Part shown: positions 28,831-38,645 of the stretch, piece by piece | How positions within the stretch are numbered: position 1 is the first letter of the stretch | Layout of the letters: every line of letters starts with the position of its first letter | Assembly (NCBI GenBank): GCA_001942185.1 | Contig: MKJV01000065.1 | Location: 62,001 to 126,000, forward strand | Source: Pseudonocardia sp. CNS-004 | GTDB lineage: Bacteria > Actinomycetota > Actinomycetes > Mycobacteriales > Pseudonocardiaceae | DNA length: 64,000 nucleotides | Direction: 5' to 3' | The notes under the pieces: generated by a model | The model's database searches: none | Told to the model about the DNA's origin: nothing | Seen by the model: the letters and a program-made list of their open reading frames with translations, nothing else | Program-made: the position numbers and the translations under genes

Positions 28831-30128
28831 CTAGCAGGCGCTCTCGATCACCGGCCGCTCCTCGCCCGCCTCGACGATCCGTTCCACCAGCCGGCCGCGC
28901 AGCGTCCCCAGCACCTCCCGGTGCTCCGGGCTGTGGACGAGGTTCCGCAACTCGTGCGGGTCGGCGTCGAGGTCGTAGAGGTGGGAGTCGACGTACCGGC
29001 GGGCGGCCGGTGTGGTCCACCCGTCCGCTCCGGGCGCGACCGCCGCGTACTTCCAGCGCGGCGTGCGCAGGGCCCGGCCCACCTGCGACTCGCTGATCTG
29101 CACGAACACGTCGTCCGGGCGCGGGTCCGGCTCGCCGCGCACCAGCGGGAGCAGGGAACGGCCGTCCATCTCCGGAGGTACCGCGATCCCGGCCGCGTCG
29201 AGCAGGGTCGGGGGAAGGTCGAGGTGGCTCACGAGGCGGCGCACCGGTCGCCCGCTGTCGAACCCCGGCCCGCTGAACGCGGTGGGCACCCGGACGGACG
29301 CGTCGTGGCAGCTGCGTTTGTACTCGCCGTTGCGCGTCTTGAAGTGGCAGCCGTGGTCGGAGGTGTAGAGCACCACCGTGTCCTCGGCGAGCCCCAGCTC
29401 GTCCAGCGCGCCGCGGAGCCGGCCGAGGCACTCGTCCAGCCGCCGGACCATCCCGTAGTAGCCGGCGAGGTGCTCGCGGGTGTTGCCGTCGAGCGCGGCG
29501 AGGTCGCCGGGGAGCCACGGTTGCGGGTACTGCTCGGCGTAGCCGTCCGGGGCCGGGTAGTCGTCGCGGCTGTTCTGGTGGTGCGGCTCCAGGTAGGACA
29601 GGAACAGGAAGAACGGCCGGTCCCGCTGCTCGCGCAGGTAGGAGATCGCGGCGTCGGTGAGCGCGTCGGCACGGTAGCCGGGGAGCTCGTGCGGCTCGCC
29701 GCGCTCGTCGTAGAGCGTCGTCTCGTAGGCGTCGGAGGTGAACTCCAGCAGGTTGGACGTCAGCCACCGCTCGTACCCGCCGCGCTGCTCCGGCCGCACC
29801 GGGCCCGCGACGTCGTCGTCGGCGAGGTGCCACTTGCCCATGTACGCGGTCTCGTACCCGGCGGCGGCGAACCGGTGCGCCAGCGTCGGCTCGTCCACGG
29901 GCAGCGGGATGCCGTTGCGGAAGCAGCCGGTCGACGTGGGATAGCGGCCGGTCTGCAGCGACGCCGCGACGGCGCGCACACCGGCTGGGCGGTGAACGAG
30001 CGCTCGACGTGCACTCCGTCGCGGGCCATGCGGTCGAAGTGCGGCGTCAGGCCGTGCGGGTTGCCGTGCACGCCCGTGGTGTCGAAGCGCTGCTGGTCGG
30101 TGAAGAAGACGAGGACGTTGCGCGTCAC
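28831..30128 (-). CDS. type I sulfatase (Cys-type), frameshifted in active site
   Basis: GTG 30128 overlaps the MFS stop (GTGA). Starts VTRNVLVFFTDQQRFDTTG with metal-binding Asp residues. The sulfatase signature PVCAPSRASLQTGRY (Cys to become formylglycine) is split by one missing G near 29975. The rest is intact: ETAYMGKWHL, VVLYTSDHGCHF, KYAAVAPG and a YDLDADPHELRNL tail typical of sulfatases. ~432 residues, no signal peptide seen, so possibly cytoplasmic and acting on sulfated compounds imported by the co-operonic MFS carrier. Confidence 0.85.
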
Positions 30129-31453
30129 GCCCGGGCCTCCGCGGATCGGGATTCGAGCTCGGACTCGTCGACGTCGCGGGTCTCCCGCAGGAACAGCGTG
30201 GCGGTCGCCGACACCAGACCCAGCACCACGGCGAGCGTCGCCACCGGCCAGCTCGCGCCACCGGACGCCACGAGGAACGAGGTGGCGATCGCCGGGACGA
30301 ACCCCGCCACCATCGCCGAGAGCTGGTAGGCGAAGGACATCCCGGAGTACCGCACGCCCACGCCGAACATCTCGGTGAACAGCGTGGCCTGCAGGCTCGA
30401 CATGCACACCGCGCCGCCGAGCACGGCCAGCGCCATCGCCGTCCAGACCAGTGCGGTGGAGCCGGAGTCCAGCAGCCAGAAGTACGGGAAGGCGCTCAGC
30501 GCGACGAACAGGGCGCCGGTGAGGTAGATCGGTCTGCGCCCGACCCGGTCGGAGATCGCGCCCGCGACGGGGATGAGCGCGAGGCCGAGGATGTTGTAGA
30601 GCACCACGCCGGTGAGCGCGACGCCGGAGCCGTACCCGAGGCTCGTGGTCACGTAGCTGATCGCGAACGGCTGGTAGATCTGCGAGCTGCCGGCCTCGCC
30701 GACCCGTACGCCGAACGCGACGGCGATGTTGCGCGGGTAGCGGCGCAGCGCCGTGAGCAGGGGGATGCGCTCCTCCCGCCCGGCCGCCTTGACCTGCCGG
30801 AACGCCGGTGTCTCCTGGATCCTGAGCCGTACGACGAGCCCGACGACGAGCAGTACCGCGCTGAACAGGAACGGGATCCGCCATCCCCAGGAGAGGAACT
30901 GGTCCTCGGGAAGGGTGGCGAACAGGCTGACGACGCAGACGGCGATGAGGTAGCCGATCGCGCCGCCGGTCTGCGGGAGGCTTCCCCAGAACCCGCGGCG
31001 GTGGCGCGGCGCGTGCTCCACGGTGAGCAGCGAGGCGCCCCCGAACTCCCCGCCGAGGCCGAGTCCCTGCACCACTCGCAGCAGCACCAGCAACGCCGGG
31101 GCCCACAGCCCGATCGTGTGGTAGTCGGGCAGCAACCCGATCAGGAACGTGGCCGAACCGATGATCATCATCGTGGTCACGAGCACCTGCTTGCGACCGA
31201 GCCGGTCGCCGAGGTGGCCGAACACGAGCGCCCCGATCGGGCGGGACACGAAGCCCACGCCGAACGTGGCGAGCGAGGCGAGGGTGCCGAGGACCGGGTC
31301 GATGTCGGGGAAGAACAGCTTGCTGAAGACGAGCGCCGCCGAGATCCCGTACAGGTTGAAGTCGTACCACTCGAGCATCGCGCCCGACAGGCTCGCCGCC
31401 ACCACCTTGGGCATCGGCTGGGCGGCCGGCTCCTCCTGCGGTCGGTGCGCCAT
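30125..31453 (-). CDS. MFS metabolite:H+ symporter (MHS family)
   Basis: 442 residues from ATG 31453, with GGGAGG a few bases upstream. Twelve predicted helices; MHS markers include SGAMLEWYDFNLYG at TM1, GHLGDRLGRKQVLV in loop 2-3, LRVVQGLGLGGEFGGA in TM4 and ISDRVGRRPIYL in loop 8-9. It carries organic acids, betaines or, here by context, a sulfated small molecule. It is the first gene of a two-gene operon with the sulfatase and faces a LacI regulator. Confidence 0.88.
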   Translation of the reverse strand: MAHRPQEEPAAQPMPKVVAASLSGAMLEWYDFNLYGISAALVFSKLFFPDIDPVLGTLASLATFGVGFVSRPIGALVFGHLGDRLGRKQVLVTTMMIIGSATFLIGLLPDYHTIGLWAPALLVLLRVVQGLGLGGEFGGASLLTVEHAPRHRRGFWGSLPQTGGAIGYLIAVCVVSLFATLPEDQFLSWGWRIPFLFSAVLLVVGLVVRLRIQETPAFRQVKAAGREERIPLLTALRRYPRNIAVAFGVRVGEAGSSQIYQPFAISYVTTSLGYGSGVALTGVVLYNILGLALIPVAGAISDRVGRRPIYLTGALFVALSAFPYFWLLDSGSTALVWTAMALAVLGGAVCMSSLQATLFTEMFGVGVRYSGMSFAYQLSAMVAGFVPAIATSFLVASGGASWPVATLAVVLGLVSATATLFLRETRDVDESELESRSAEARA

Positions 31454-31462
31454 CGCTGCCTC

Positions 31463-31484
31463 CCGTGTTATTCGATTAACACGG
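31463..31484. promoter_or_regulatory. LacI operator palindrome
   Basis: CCGTGTTA-TTCGAT-TAACACGG, with perfect 8-bp arms, centred in the 81-bp gap between divergent MFS and LacI starts. It lies immediately upstream of the MFS ribosome site, fitting repression of the sulfatase operon. Confidence 0.75.
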
Positions 31485-31534
31485 CACAGTAGGGGGTGCC
31501 GCGAACCCTGTAAAGGCGGGCTACCGTCGACCGC

Positions 31535-32550
31535 GTGCCGCCGCGCCGACCCACCCAACGCGACATCGCCGAGCGCGCGGGTGTCTCCACCGCCACGGTG
31601 TCCTACGTGCTCTCCGGCCGCAGCGGGGCGAAGCCGCCCCCGCCGGAGACCCGGGAACGGGTGCTGCGCGCCGTCGCCGAGACCGGGTACCAGCTCGACC
31701 AGGCCGGCCGCAGCCTGCGCCGGCAGCGCACCGACGTGGTGGCGCTGATGTACCCGGCGCCGTCCAGCCCGTGGTCGGACCGCCTGGCGGAGGAGCTGCA
31801 GGTGGCTGCCGCCGAACGCGGGTTCGCGGTCGTCGCGCTACCCGTCATCACGAGCGCGTCCGCCCCGGCGATCCTGCGGATCCTGCGGCAGCGCTACATC
31901 GACGGTGCCGTCCTGCTACCCGACTGCCCGCTCGACGGCCCCGAGCTCACCGCGCTGGCCGTGCAGGGGCGATCCCTCGTCGTCTTCGACGACCACCTCG
32001 AGCCCGCAGGCTTCGACGTGGTCCGCCAGAACCGCGCGAACGCCTGCCGCGCCGCGATCGAGCGGCTGATCGCCGCGGGCCACCGCCGCATCGCCTTCCT
32101 CGCCCACGCCGACGACCACGGCGACCCGCTCGCCGACGTCAAGCTGCGCAGCTACCGGGACGGCCTCGCCGCCCACGGCATCGCGGAGCACCCGGAGCTC
32201 GTGCGGGCCGTCGCCGACTCCCGGTCCGACGCCTACGCCGCGGTCCGCGACCTCCTCCGCCTCCCCGATCCGCCGACCGCGCTGCTCTCGGCCTCCGACC
32301 GGGCCGCCATCGACGGCATCTGGGCGGCCCGCGACCTGGGCGTCACCGTTCCCGGCCGGCTCGCCGTCATCGGCATCGGCAACATCCCCGAGGGCTGATG
32401 ATCTCCCCGGCGCTCACCACCGTCGGAGCCGCCGCCCTCGACTTCTCCCGCGAGGTCGCTCGCCTCTTCGAACGCCTCGACGCCGGCGCGGTCCTCCCCG
32501 GCAGGGAGCTCGGCTCCCCGTGGGAGCTGATCCCGCGAGCCTCCGGCTGA
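31535..32550 (+). CDS. LacI-family repressor, frameshifted near C-terminus
   Basis: GTG 31535, 7 nt after TACCGT (leaderless pattern). Helix-turn-helix TQRDIAERAGVSTATVSYVLSGRSG, hinge, then a periplasmic-binding-like core: VVALMYPAPSSPWSDRLAEEL, RSLVVFDDHLEPAGFDVV, RRIAFLAHADDHGDPLADVK, LAVIGIGNIPEG. Frame 2 stops at 32398, but a lost C restores LMISPALTTVGAAALDFSREVARLFERL, the standard LacI ending, to 32550. It should release the operator at 31463 on binding its inducer. Confidence 0.85.
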
Positions 32551-32701
32551 GCCCGGCCCACACTCCGGCCGAAGGTGAGGCGCGTTCTGGCGCGGTCCTC
32601 ACAGGATCTGCCCAGGGCGCGGCCTGCCGGCGCCGCGGTCGACGTCCGCTCCATCGCGGGTGGCTCGCCGGAACGGGTGATCGCGGCGACGAGTCGGTCG
32701 G

Positions 32702-32990
32702 CGGCTCGTGATCGCCGGAAATGGTGCCGCGACGACCGATCTGTCGTCCTCCCACCACTGCCGACGATCGACGTGTGCATGATCGGCGGAAGTGGCGCCA
32801 GAGCGTCATATCCGGCGCCCTCGAACCACGTCCGGTGATCACGGCCCCGGGCGTCGCACAGCGGGGCCGGGAAGCGCTGTTGTCCTGGCCGGCACACCCG
32901 GCGACGTCGTGATCATTGCGAGATCACGCCGCCCGCCGCCGCGAGGGCGCTGTGGCGCAAATGGGACCGATCATGGGATCACGGTGTTCG
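32702..32990. repeat. structured ~290-bp repeat, copy B
   Basis: Second copy of the element at 28427. Same order of blocks: GTGATCGCCGGAAATGGTGCC, ATCTGTCGTC, CGACGATCGACGTG, ATGATCGGCGGAAGTGGCGCC, CGTCCGGTGATCAC, GGGGCCGGGAAGCGCTGT, CGCGAGGGCGCTGTGGC and GGACCGATCATG. The terminal perfect hairpin of copy A is degraded here. It fills the middle of the 564-bp gap 32551-33114; nothing else was recognised there. Confidence 0.6.
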
Positions 32991-33114
32991 CCGAGCTCGA
33001 CCGCGAGCCGGCCGAACGCGGCGAGGCTACGTCCGACCACTGATCCATTCGGAATCCCCCGTGCGGGAAGGGTGGTCCCGGCACTCGGCCGTCGCCGCGG
33101 GGGTACCGATCGCG

Positions 33115-34528
33115 CTACGGCGACTCGTTCTCGAACACCTCGAGCGCGCGGATCTTGTTCGTCGCGTCCAGCGCGGCCACCTTGTACGCCTCGGAGAGCG
33201 TCGGGTAGTTGAGCACGGTGTCGACGAGGTAGTCGACGGTGCCGCCGCAGCCCATGATCGCCTGCCCGATGTGCACGAGGTCGGTGGCGCCGGTGCCGAA
33301 CACGTGCACGCCCAGCAGCGTGCGGTCGTCGGTGGAGACGAGCAGCTTGAGCATGCCGTAGGAGTCGCCCACGATCGCGCCGCGCGCCAGCTCCCGGTAG
33401 CGCGACATCCCCACCTCGTAGGGCACCGCGGCCGAGGTCAGCTCCGCCTCGGTGCGGCCGCAGTAGGAGATCTCGGGCACGTGTAGATGCCGATCGGCTG
33501 CAGCTCCTGCAGCTCACGGGCCGGTTCGCCGAACGCGTGGTACGCCGCGAGCCTGCCCTGGTCCATGCTGGTGGCGGCGAGGGCGGGAAAGCCGATCACG
33601 TCGCGACGGCGAAGATGTGCGGCACCTCGGTGCGGTACTGCTTGTCCACGGTGATGCGTCCGCGGGGGTCGGCCGTGAGGCCGGCCTTCTCCAGATCCAG
33701 CTCCGAGGTCACACCCTGACGGCCCGCCGAGTACATCACCATGTCGGCCGCGATCCGTTTGCCGCTGGTGAGGCTGGTGACGGTGCCCCGCTGGGTCACC
33801 TCGACCTTCTCGACCTCCTCGCCGAACCGGAACGTGACGGACTGGTCGCGCAGGTGGAACTTCAGCGACTCGACCACCTCGGGGTCGCAGAAGTCCAGCA
33901 TCGCGGGCCGCTTCTCGACCACCGTGACCCGGGTGCCGAGCGCGGCGAACATCGACGCGTACTCGATCCCGATCACTCCGGCGCCGACCACCACCATGGA
34001 GCCCGGCACCCGCTGCAGCTTGAGCACGCCGTCGGAGTCGAGCACGCGCTCGTCGTCGAACTCGACCTCGGCGGGACGGGCCGGCTTCGTGCCCGTGGCG
34101 ATCACGACGTTCGCGGCTGTGACGGTGCTGCGGTCGCCCCGCGCGTCGCCCTCCACGGTGACGGTGTGCTCGTCCTCGAAGCGGGCGGTGCCACCGATGA
34201 TCTCGACGTGGTTGCGCAGCAGCTGGTTGCGGATGACCTCGACCTCACGGCCGACCACGTGCTGCGTGCGTGCAAGCAGGTCGGAGATGGTGATCTCGCT
34301 CTTGACCCGGTAGCTCGCCCCGTACATGTCCCGCTGCGCGAACCCGGTCAGGTACAGCACCGCTTCCCGCAGCGTCTTGGACGGGATCGTGCCCGTGTTG
34401 ACGCAGACGCCGCCCATCATGTTGCGCCGTTCGGCCACGGCGACGCGCTTGCCGAGCTTCGCAGCCGCGATCGCGGCCTTCTGGCCGCCCGGGCCGGACC
34501 CGATCACGAGCAGGTCGTAGTCGTACAC
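33115..34528 (-). CDS. sthA: soluble pyridine nucleotide transhydrogenase, two frameshifts
   Basis: GTG 34528. FAD motif [21 protein letters not shown]; redox-site segment [21 protein letters not shown], in which the first Cys is kept and the second is Thr, as in SthA and unlike lipoamide dehydrogenase. NAD motif [17 protein letters not shown]. Frameshifts at ~33598 (a G lost in the GDVIGFP context) and ~33482 (before PEISYCG) break the C-terminal dimerisation domain, which is otherwise standard. It transfers hydride between NADPH and NAD in the cytosol. Confidence 0.87.
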
Positions 34529-34827
34529 GCGACGGTCCTCCCCAATCAGACGGGCGATCGAACACCCGGTACGGGGACAGCGTTGCCGCACTGCGGCCGC
34601 GCGGCAAGCGCGGGAGGTTAACACTCGACGACGACAAGATCCGTCGTGCGCCGATCTCTCCGGCGGCAGCTGTCCACCTCGCACCGATCCGGCCGGTTCA
34701 GCGCCCCGTTGTCCACATCCGGACGGAGCACCGTCCCCGCCGCCCGGCCACCACCGCACATCCTCGCCCACATGACGCCTCCCGCCGACCACCCGCCCGT
34801 CGTGCTCCCGGCCGACGTCGCGCGCCC

Positions 34828-35874
34828 GTGCTCCGCATCAGCGACCAAGGTGAGCTCGTGGCGGCGATCCCGGCGATGCTCGGGTTCCACCCTCGCGAGT
34901 CGCTCGTCCTGATGGCCACGGGCGGCCGGTCCGGGCGCAGGATCGGGCTCACGCTGCGCATCGATCTGCCGCCGCCCGACCACCCGGAGTACGCCGAGCA
35001 CACCGAGCTCATCGCCGGATCGGTCACGCGCGGTGTGCTCCTCGACGAACCCGCCGGCGCGATCTGCGTCGTCGTGAGCGGGGCCAGCGCGCCACCGGGC
35101 CGTCCACCCGGGGAGCTCCCGCACCGGCCCCTGGCCGCCCGGGTCGGGCGGGAGCTCGAACAGCACGCCGTCCCGGTGCTGGCCTCGATATGGGCCGAGC
35201 GCACGGCGGGCGGAGCGCGCTGGGCCTGCTACCAGCCGTGCGGCTGCGCCGGCACCATGCCCGACCCGGCCGCCACGACGTTCGTGGCCACGGTGGTGGC
35301 CGACGGCAGGGTGGTCCACGCCGACCGGGCCGAGCTGGTCGCATCCGTCGCTCCCGCCGACTCCGCACGGATCCGGCGGCGCGAGGAACAGCTGATCAGG
35401 GCCACCGAGGGGGAGATCGGGGACGGCGGCCCGGTCGTGCTCGACGCCCCCGCCGGGATCGAGGCGCTCGACGCGGCCATCGCCGACGCGGCAGACGGCA
35501 GGCTCACACTGCCCGACGCCCGAGTGCTGGCGTTGGTCACGGCGCTCGGGATCGACGAGGTGCGTGCCTGTGCGCTGCGGCGGTGCGCAGGCCCGCACGC
35601 CGCAGCGGCCGAGCAGCTGTGGGCGGCGCTGGCCCGGGAAACCCCCGACCCGGAGTCGGCAGGCCCGGCCGCACTCCTGGCGATGTCGGCGCTGCTACGC
35701 GGCGACGGTGCGCTCGCGAACGTCGCGCTCGACCGCGCGGAGCAGGCCTGGCCGGGCCATGCATTCGCCGCGCTGGTCCGGCGCGCGGCCGGCGCCGGGC
35801 TCCGGCCGTCGCAGATCCGTGCAACCCTGCTCGGCGAGAAGCCTCTCGGCGATGCCGACCGGGACGCTCGGTGA
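34828..35874 (+). CDS. DUF4192-family protein
   Basis: GTG 34828 opens [29 protein letters not shown], the DUF4192 N-terminus. The natural start is probably ATG 34772 ([18 protein letters not shown]), which lies in another frame separated by one missing base near 34826. Later features: [19 protein letters not shown] with a Cys pair, and a helical C-terminal half [30 protein letters not shown]. Function is unknown, although the family is conserved among actinobacteria near ideR/galE, as here. Confidence 0.8.
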   Translation: MLRISDQGELVAAIPAMLGFHPRESLVLMATGGRSGRRIGLTLRIDLPPPDHPEYAEHTELIAGSVTRGVLLDEPAGAICVVVSGASAPPGRPPGELPHRPLAARVGRELEQHAVPVLASIWAERTAGGARWACYQPCGCAGTMPDPAATTFVATVVADGRVVHADRAELVASVAPADSARIRRREEQLIRATEGEIGDGGPVVLDAPAGIEALDAAIADAADGRLTLPDARVLALVTALGIDEVRACALRRCAGPHAAAAEQLWAALARETPDPESAGPAALLAMSALLRGDGALANVALDRAEQAWPGHAFAALVRRAAGAGLRPSQIRATLLGEKPLGDADRDAR

Positions 35875-35900
35875 ACGGTCGGGCGCTCGCCCGCCCGCGG

Positions 35901-36869
35901 TCAGGGTGTGCGGTTGCGGGTGAACTCCCAGGCGTCGCCCACGATGGTGGCGAGGTCGGTGCGCTGCGGCCGCCAACCGAGCGCGGCCTTGGCGGCGTCG
36001 CTGGAGGCGATCAGCACAGCGGGATCGCCCGCACGGCGGGGAGCAGCCACGGCGGGGATCGGATGCCCGGTCACCGCGCGGCAGGCCTCCACCACCTCGC
36101 GCACCGAGAAGCCGGTGCCGGAGCCGAGATTGTAGACGGCGTGCCGCCCCGGCTGCGCGTGCTCGAGCGCCAGCAGATGGGCGTCGGCGAGGTCGTCCAC
36201 GTGGATGTAGTCGCGCACGCACGTGCCGTCCGGCGTGGGCCAGTCCTCGCCGTACACCTGCACCGCGTCCCGGGTTCCCGACGCCACCTGCAGCACGATC
36301 GGGATCAGGTGGGTCTCCACCGCGTGCCGCTCGCCGAAGCTGCCGTGGGCGCCCGCCACGTTGAAGTAGCGCAGGCTCACCGCCGCCAGCCCGTGTGCCG
36401 CGGCGTAGGAGCCGATGGCGTGGTCGATGGCGAGCTTGCTCGCGCCGTACGGGTTGGTCGGCCGGGTGGGCGCGTCCTCCCGGATCGGCACCTGCTCGGG
36501 CTCGCCGTACGTCGCGGCGGTGGAGGAGAACACCAGGCGGGGCGTGCGGTGCCGGCGCATCGCCTCGAGCAGCCGGAAGCTCGTCACCACGTTGCCGTTC
36601 CAGTAGAGCTCCGGCCGCTGCACCGATTCCCCCACGAGCGACTTCGCCGCGAAGTGCAGCACACCGTCGAAGCCGTCGGAGAGCACGTCGTCGGCGGCGT
36701 CGGCGGCGTCGGCGAGGTCGGCCTCCACGAACCGCGCACCGTCAGGCACCGCGTCCTTGTGCCCGGTGGACAGGTCGTCGAGCACCGTCACGTCGTGACC
36801 CGCGTCCACCAGGTGGGCGGCGCACACGCTGCCCACGTAGCCCGCCCCACCGGTCACGAGCAACTTCAC
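35901..36869 (-). CDS. galE: UDP-glucose 4-epimerase
   Basis: 322 residues from GTG 36869 with GAGGAG upstream. NAD Rossmann motif [18 protein letters not shown], catalytic Ser/Tyr/Lys in FSSTAATYG and NPYGASK, substrate segments YFNVAGAHG and [15 protein letters not shown]. It interconverts UDP-glucose and UDP-galactose for cell-wall galactan and other glycans. It is monocistronic or followed by DUF4192 in the opposite direction (convergent). Confidence 0.93.
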   Translation of the reverse strand: MKLLVTGGAGYVGSVCAAHLVDAGHDVTVLDDLSTGHKDAVPDGARFVEADLADAADAADDVLSDGFDGVLHFAAKSLVGESVQRPELYWNGNVVTSFRLLEAMRRHRTPRLVFSSTAATYGEPEQVPIREDAPTRPTNPYGASKLAIDHAIGSYAAAHGLAAVSLRYFNVAGAHGSFGERHAVETHLIPIVLQVASGTRDAVQVYGEDWPTPDGTCVRDYIHVDDLADAHLLALEHAQPGRHAVYNLGSGTGFSVREVVEACRAVTGHPIPAVAAPRRAGDPAVLIASSDAAKAALGWRPQRTDLATIVGDAWEFTRNRTP

Positions 36870-36968
36870 GGCACTCCTCCTCGGGGTTCGGCGCGCGCCG
36901 CCCGGCCGCCGCGCGTCGCGGCACACCGTCTCACGGCGCGCGCCGTCACCCCCGGAGGGGCTCCCGGC

Positions 36969-37694
36969 TCAGCGAGCCCGCACGAGCACCGCGTGGGCGA
37001 TGAGCGGCGCCACCGAGGAGGCGGCACCGTTGCTCGCCACGCTCACCGCGTCGCCGAAGCGCGAGATGGCGTCCACGTCCACATCCTGTCCCGGCACGAT
37101 GCCGGCCGACTTGAGGTCGGCCATCAGGTCGGCGTCCACCTGCACGTGCTCGGCGATGCGGCGCACCTCCACCGGGCCGCCGCCCCGGCGGGCGAACTCG
37201 TCGAGCCGCTGCAGCCCCACCTCGAGCACCGGCGGCGTCGACGCAGAACGCGACGCCGTGGCGCTGTCGATGTTGTTCACGAGGTCGTCGAGGCCGGGAA
37301 TGGGGTTGCCGTACGGGGACGTGGTGGGGTTGTCGAGGAGCGTCACGAGCTTGCGCTCCACGGCCTCGCTCATCACGTGCTCCCAGCGGCAGGCCTCGGC
37401 GTGCACGAACTCCCACTCGAGTCCGATCACGTCGACGAGCAACCGCTCCGCGAGCCGGTGCTTGCGCATCACGGCCACGGCGCGCCCGCGCCCGGCCTCG
37501 GTGAGCTCGAGGTGCCGGTCGCCCGCCACCACCACCAGCCCGTCTCGTTCCATCCGGGCAACGGTCTGGCTCACCGTCGGCCCGCTTTGGCCGAGCCGTT
37601 CCGCAATGCGCGCGCGCAGCGGGACGACACCCTCCTCCTCGAGTTCGTAGATGGTGCGGAGGTACATCTCGGTGGTATCGATGAGCTCGTTCAC
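36969..37694 (-). CDS. ideR: iron-dependent repressor, DtxR/IdeR family
   Basis: 241 residues; start VNELIDTTEMYLRTIYELEEEG at GTG 37694, same as mycobacterial IdeR. DNA-binding helix QSGPTVSQTVARMERDGLV; metal-binding and dimer segment HRLAERLLVDVIG and HAEACRWEHVMSE with the ligand Cys/Glu/His; NNPTTSPYGNPIPG. The C-terminal SH3-like part is more divergent (VPGQDVDVDAISRFGDAV). With Fe(II) it represses siderophore uptake. No IdeR box was recognised in this window. Confidence 0.95.
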   Translation of the reverse strand: MNELIDTTEMYLRTIYELEEEGVVPLRARIAERLGQSGPTVSQTVARMERDGLVVVAGDRHLELTEAGRGRAVAVMRKHRLAERLLVDVIGLEWEFVHAEACRWEHVMSEAVERKLVTLLDNPTTSPYGNPIPGLDDLVNNIDSATASRSASTPPVLEVGLQRLDEFARRGGGPVEVRRIAEHVQVDADLMADLKSAGIVPGQDVDVDAISRFGDAVSVASNGAASSVAPLIAHAVLVRAR

Positions 37695-37775
37695 GCCCCC
37701 AGCCCTTTCGTCAAGTCCCCATTCTATCGGTGCAACCGCTCGCCGACGCCCCGCCATCCCGGGCAGGATGACCTG

Positions 37776-38645
37776 GTGTTCGCACCGATGGATCCCCTCC
37801 TCCCCGTGGCCCGGCTCGCGGAGCTCTCCGCCGATCCCGATCCGGCGCGCCACCCGGTCGTGCTCGACGTGCGGTGGCGCCTCGGCGGCCCGCCCGCCCG
37901 CCCCGATCACGACGCAGCGCACATCCCCGGAGCGGTCTTCCTCGACATGGACACCGACCTCGCCGACCCGCCGGGTCCGGAAGGCCGCCACCCACTGCCC
38001 TCGGTCGAGCGGCTGCAGGCCGCGCTGCGCAGAGCGGGCGTGTGTGACGGGTCGCTGGTCGTCGCCCACGACGACGCTCAGGGCGTGCAGGCGGCGCGCG
38101 CATGGTGGCTGCTGCGCTGGGCCGGGTTCGCGTCGGGCACGGTCGCGGTGCTCGACGGCGGGTTCCGCGCCTGGGTGGAGGCAGGCCTGCCCACCACGGA
38201 CGAGCCGTCCCGCCCCGCTCCCGGCGACGTCACGGTCCGGCCGGGGGGCATGCCGGTGCTCGACGCCGACGAGGCGGCCGCGCTCGCCCGCTCGGGTGTG
38301 CTGCTCGACGCCCGCGCACCGGAGCGCTACCGGGGTGAGCACGAGCCGGTCGACCCGAAGGCCGGCCACATCCCGGGGGCCCACAACGCGCCCGCCACCG
38401 GCGTGCTCGGTGCCGACGGCCGCTGGCTCCCGCCTGCGGCGCTGGCCGAGTGGCTCGGCCGCCTGGCAGGAGAACGGGAGGTCGGCGCCTACTGCGGATC
38501 AGGGGCCACCGCGTCGGCGCTCGTGCTCGCCGCCGAGTACGCGGGCTACCGGGAGCCGGAGCGGCCGATCGGGCTCTACGTCGGGTCGTGGTCGAACTGG
38601 TCGGCCGATCCCGCGCGGGCGGTGGCCACGGGCGCGGCGCCGTGA
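37776..38645 (+). CDS. thiosulfate/3-mercaptopyruvate sulfurtransferase
   Basis: 289 residues from GTG 37776, 6 nt after CAGGAT (leaderless pattern); ATG 37788 is an alternative. Two rhodanese domains: the N-terminal one (VVLDVRWRLGG ... DHDAAHIPGAVFLDMDTDL) is inactive, the C-terminal one has the active loop YCGSGATAS with the persulfide Cys near residue 238. It transfers sulfane sulfur to thiols or cyanide. Its stop overlaps the acuC start. Confidence 0.88.
   Translation: MFAPMDPLLPVARLAELSADPDPARHPVVLDVRWRLGGPPARPDHDAAHIPGAVFLDMDTDLADPPGPEGRHPLPSVERLQAALRRAGVCDGSLVVAHDDAQGVQAARAWWLLRWAGFASGTVAVLDGGFRAWVEAGLPTTDEPSRPAPGDVTVRPGGMPVLDADEAAALARSGVLLDARAPERYRGEHEPVDPKAGHIPGAHNAPATGVLGADGRWLPPAALAEWLGRLAGEREVGAYCGSGATASALVLAAEYAGYREPERPIGLYVGSWSNWSADPARAVATGAAP

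Noticed and set aside
28364..33114. Insertion sequences or transposase remnants at the repeat pair
   Set aside because: No transposase-like reading frame in either strand between or beside the repeats.
35190..38645. 1151-codon plus-strand open frame
   Set aside because: Only its last ~290 codons (the sulfurtransferase) are real. The rest is antisense to galE and ideR and reads as Arg/Gly/Pro-rich nonsense typical of high-GC shadow frames.
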